From Setaria digitata (Eukaryota; Nematoda; Chromadorea; Rhabditida; Setariidae): a stretch of DNA of 64,000 nucleotides. This document shows, in pieces, positions 60,814 to 64,000 of the stretch; the first letter of the stretch is position 1; each line of letters begins with the position of its first letter. Location: NCBI GenBank assembly GCA_003640385.1, contig RCAB01000005.1:434001-498000 (forward strand), read 5' to 3'. The position numbers were made by a program, and so were the translations under genes. The notes below the pieces were generated by a model. It was not told the DNA's origin. It did not search any database and saw only the letters and a list, made by a program, of their open reading frames with translations.

Positions 60814-63699
60814 ATTCTGGTTCGGAAGTTGAGAATGTTACCATTGCACACGTACAAGAAGTTCTAGAACATGCATATCCGAATGGTTTATCTGTGGATA
60901 TTATTGCGGAGTAAGTTGGAGTTGCGGACCATATTTCTGAAGTATATTATATTTGTTGCCAAGTCTTTCTCCATAGTTTCTTCTCAGACTACCAAATTAC
61001 AAGCTTTGGAACCTCATTCTCTTTTTTTTCTCAAGAAAAAGGTAATATTTAGCTTTGAATATTGTTGAACTATATCAATTTACCAATTTTTATATTTTTT
61101 TGCTTCACTTTTCAAATTTTAGATCTTTGCGTTGTACGAATACAGAAATTGAAGGATTTCTTCACGAGCTAGAAGCACTTGGTATTGTACAAAAGTTACA
61201 GAATGAATGGATTCGTTTCGGTCCCGCTGACAGCAGTAAGCTTTGCTTTTTAAATCATTTGTAACACTGTTGAACTAAAAGAAGGTCAAATAAAGTGAAT
61301 AGATTTCTATTTAGAATGGAAAAGGAATTTTTTAAAAATAATTCAGTATCATCGAATACACTGTTCTGATTTTAAGCGCCTTATATCTTATTTTATATGG
61401 GCGTTATTAAGGTCTTCGAAAATAAGCTTCTGGATTTTTTGATTTGCAGTTGATACGTCTCGAATTCTGACAGGCTTCGGTTCACGTGAACATCCGCCTA
61501 CTGTCGCCATCATAACATGCTTGTTTGTTGAGAAGCAAAGCATTGATGCCATTATCGACAGCAGTACGACAGTTCATCGTTACCGCTCCGGTGGTGACTC
61601 CAATATTTATACGCTTGGATGGATCGGAAAACATCGAGTTGTTGCCACGAAATTAGCGATTATTGGTTTGTATTTTATTTTTTATTGCCAGATTTCTCGG
61701 TTATAATGATAGGAGACTTTCAACTTATCTTCTAGAAAGCGGAAGTTTTCCATGATTTTATTAATGTTACTTTCAACTGCCATTATTGTTATTGTTCTTA
61801 TTGATGTGATGTCACATTGAAGTAATGACAGAGCTAATACATACCACTGTGATAAAAGGTTTGCTACCTTTGTTCGTAATATGTTTTATGATGATCTTAA
61901 TCCTTTTGTGAAACTCTTTTTATGAACTGCAGGTGATAGTCGTGAAGCAACAACGTCTGCTGGCTCTATTACAACCCGTCTTCTGGGCAATTTCCAACAT
62001 GTTGAGCATGTATTTATCGTCGGCGTTGGTGGTGGTGTAGCCCACTACACAGATGCAACACGGCATGTACGTCTTGGTGACGTCGTTGTCAGTGCTCCCG
62101 ATCCTAATTCTTATGTTTTCTCGCACGCTTATACTGTTGATAGAGTGACAGAGCACGTAAATGGCTTTCTCGTTCGAAATTGGAACCCTCAAGATGCAAT
62201 CATTACTCATATCGCTAGAAATATGTAATGATTGGTTTTTTTTCTATTTTTTTTTCTAGTTTTTTGTAGAATGTTTGAAAATAAGCTAGGAATAGCATTA
62301 AGTTAAATAATTAACATTAAGTCGGTCAAGTAATTACAATATAAAAGCTGAAATATTATGACTAGTAAGTCAAGTTAATTAATCTATTTTTTTTGGTTTT
62401 GCAGGGACGAGAAAATGGTAGCAGAATGGAATTCGATAACCAAAGCAACTATTGATAATTTGGATGCTGCCAATAATGACACAAGCTTTTCGAAACCACC
62501 ACCACAAGCTGATTTGTTGGCTCTCCCCGTTGGTAAGTTAAATTGCAAAGAGAAACTAATTAGTTTGAATTTTTGAATCATGTCGAAGATTCACATAATT
62601 TTTGAGGAAGGAGAATTGTGAGATTCATTATCTAAAGGTTAAAATGTTTCAATCTTATTTGAGGTGGTGGGCAAGTAGTTGTTATTCACCCAAACTCAGA
62701 ACGAGTTAATTCGGTGGTTCATGTTGGTTCTATCGGAGCAATGGTGTCGTATAGAAAGCAAACATTTGCTAATGAGGAACAGGTGGTTTTTTTTTCCACT
62801 TTTTCTTTTTTTAAAAATGTGCCTTAAATCTCTCAGTTCCCACTTTGCAAAAATCTCGTTTTTCTTTTCATATTTCGCCATTCAATCATCTTTTTAAATA
62901 AAAGTCATGATTTCCATTTTATCTGAGATTCAGTTACGAAGTTTGCCAATTAATTTGGATTACACAATTTAGAACTTGAGTCGCAGAAATAAAGAAGCTT
63001 ATTTTAAACAAAACCAATTGTTTGAAGCAAGAAAGTAATAACAAGTTAGGTAACAAATCTTGAAAGACACTAATTTTTTTGAGATTGGTGAAGATACGAA
63101 CAGTGCTACGGCTCAACTGCGTGACAAATTTGCGGCTGACCATAATTTACGTGCAGTTGATGCGGGCTTTGATTCTGTGATCGCTGCTATAAATGGTTCA
63201 CGAATTGATAGCTGGGCACTGATTCGTGGTATAACCGATTATCAGCATGGGCAGAGTCGTGCTAGTCGTATGTGGCAGGTAAGGGAAAGGAGTTTAGTTT
63301 TTAAACTTCTTTTATCGCATAACTGTTGAAAACTAATTAAAGAAGGGAAAAATCATAACATTTATTGATAGTTACCCATCTTCTAAGGACAACTGGGTTT
63401 CTTTCTTGCAGATGGGTATCTTTCAACCCTGGGATGAGTCATTCTCAGTCGGTGGTGAACCGCAACTAGTATTTGGTTAATATTTAAGACAATAGTTTTT
63501 ATTAAAATTCTTTGAGCTAAAAAATTTGAAAAGTTCGGAGGTTTTCATTGCTTTTACTGTAAGCGTATGTATACCAAATCACACAGTTTTACAATTTCAT
63601 TCAAATGAAAAATTTTTTCAGGGTTACAGTGCTGTTCGTGCTGCTGCATTAACTAAAACATTGATCCTTCGACTACCTCTTTCCAGCTCACATAACTAA
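60814..63699 (+). CDS. Winged-helix-like plus nucleoside-phosphorylase-type protein (first exon not located)
   Basis: Eight exons give about 412 residues after an unseen first exon: 60814-60910, 61123-61235, 61450-61665, 61933-62224, 62405-62532, 62664-62782, 63084-63278, 63622-63699. Residues about 5-65 look like a winged helix (VQEVLEHAYPNGLSVDIIA; TEIEGFLHELEALGIVQKL). The rest resembles the PNP/UDP phosphorylase fold: TVAIITCLFVEKQSIDAII, then GSITTRLLGNFQHVEHVFIV, VGGGVAHYTDATRHVRLGDV, AVDAGFDSVIAAINGSRIDS and ALIRGITDYQHGQSRASRMW, then GYSAVRAAALTKTLILRLP at the C-terminus. The family cleaves or recognises nucleosides. I cannot confirm the catalytic residues, so activity is open. An alternative last exon lies at 63412-63480. 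The first exon must supply one base before the AT at 60814. The previous gene ends only 191 bases upstream, so a shared operon transcript is possible. Confidence 0.75.
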
Positions 63700-64000
63700 G
63701 AAGTGATCAATTTTACCTTTCTTTAAACTTTCTTTTAGAGAAATATTTTTAAATGTTGTTCTCAGGAATATATATTTATCTAGATGAAATTTGATAATTT
63801 AGCGAATTCTGGACAAAATTTATTTTAAGAAAGAAGGGAATTTACTATTTTAATTTTTAAAAATTGGCACTGCTGAAAGAGCGGCTGTCGATTTCCCAAC
63901 TTCTGCGATGGGATGCTTAAAACCAAGATTTTCCGCTCATCAACAGGATGCTAAGAAAAATATTTCTTTCCATTTTCTCAATATTGTATCGAAAAATCTT
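63700..64000. other. Downstream of the phosphorylase gene
   Basis: AT-rich sequence to the window edge. I see no exon or clear poly(A) hexamer in it. Confidence 0.5.

Overview
The window is nuclear DNA of a nematode. The genes are AT-rich and split into many small exons by GT-AG introns, with short TTTCAG-type acceptors. The predicted proteins are strongly nematode in character: a lamin-tail cytoplasmic intermediate filament, a SUMO close to worm SMO-1, and a SET-2/SET1 H3K4 methyltransferase. The protein sequences look most like those of filarial or spirurid (clade III) roundworms. That placement rests on recognition, not on a search.

Layout, with every supported gene on the + strand: (1) 1-722, upstream region with a CA/TG repeat. 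(2) 723-5670, ANKRD13-type ankyrin/UIM protein in 14 exons, followed by an apparent contig join (single N at 5745) flanked by two copies of the gene's 3' end. (3) 7961-8711, SUMO in 3 exons. (4) 8712-17674, 9 kb with no recognisable gene. (5) 17675-22362, A-type intermediate filament in 12 exons, one of which has a non-canonical 3' splice site. (6) 23387-25346, mitochondrial ribosomal protein uL30m in 6 exons. (7) about 27979-42982, SET1/SETD1 methyltransferase; 36 exons join in one frame for about 1,715 residues, and the first exon was not located. (8) 43045-43079, a near-perfect palindrome carrying AATAAA on both strands. (9) 46489-53219, TTC7 in 19 exons. (10) 54789-57262, two exon-like blocks of an unrecognised protein ending in a membrane anchor. 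(11) 58713-60622, an unrecognised gene with several frame conflicts. (12) 60814-63699, a winged-helix-like plus nucleoside-phosphorylase-type protein whose first exon was not located.

The genes do not form one pathway. They cover ubiquitin-dependent membrane traffic (ANKRD13), SUMO conjugation, the cytoskeleton, mitochondrial translation, chromatin (SET1), and plasma-membrane PI4P synthesis (TTC7, the scaffold of PI4-kinase IIIalpha). Only the last two genes are close enough to suggest an operon.

Exon boundaries were read by eye from splice motifs and checked by adding up exon phases. No database search was possible. The most interesting leads are the GG acceptor in the filament gene, a 20-bp-stem hairpin inside a SET1 intron, the bidirectional poly(A) palindrome, the unexplained exon pair with the membrane anchor, and the alternative last exon of the phosphorylase gene.
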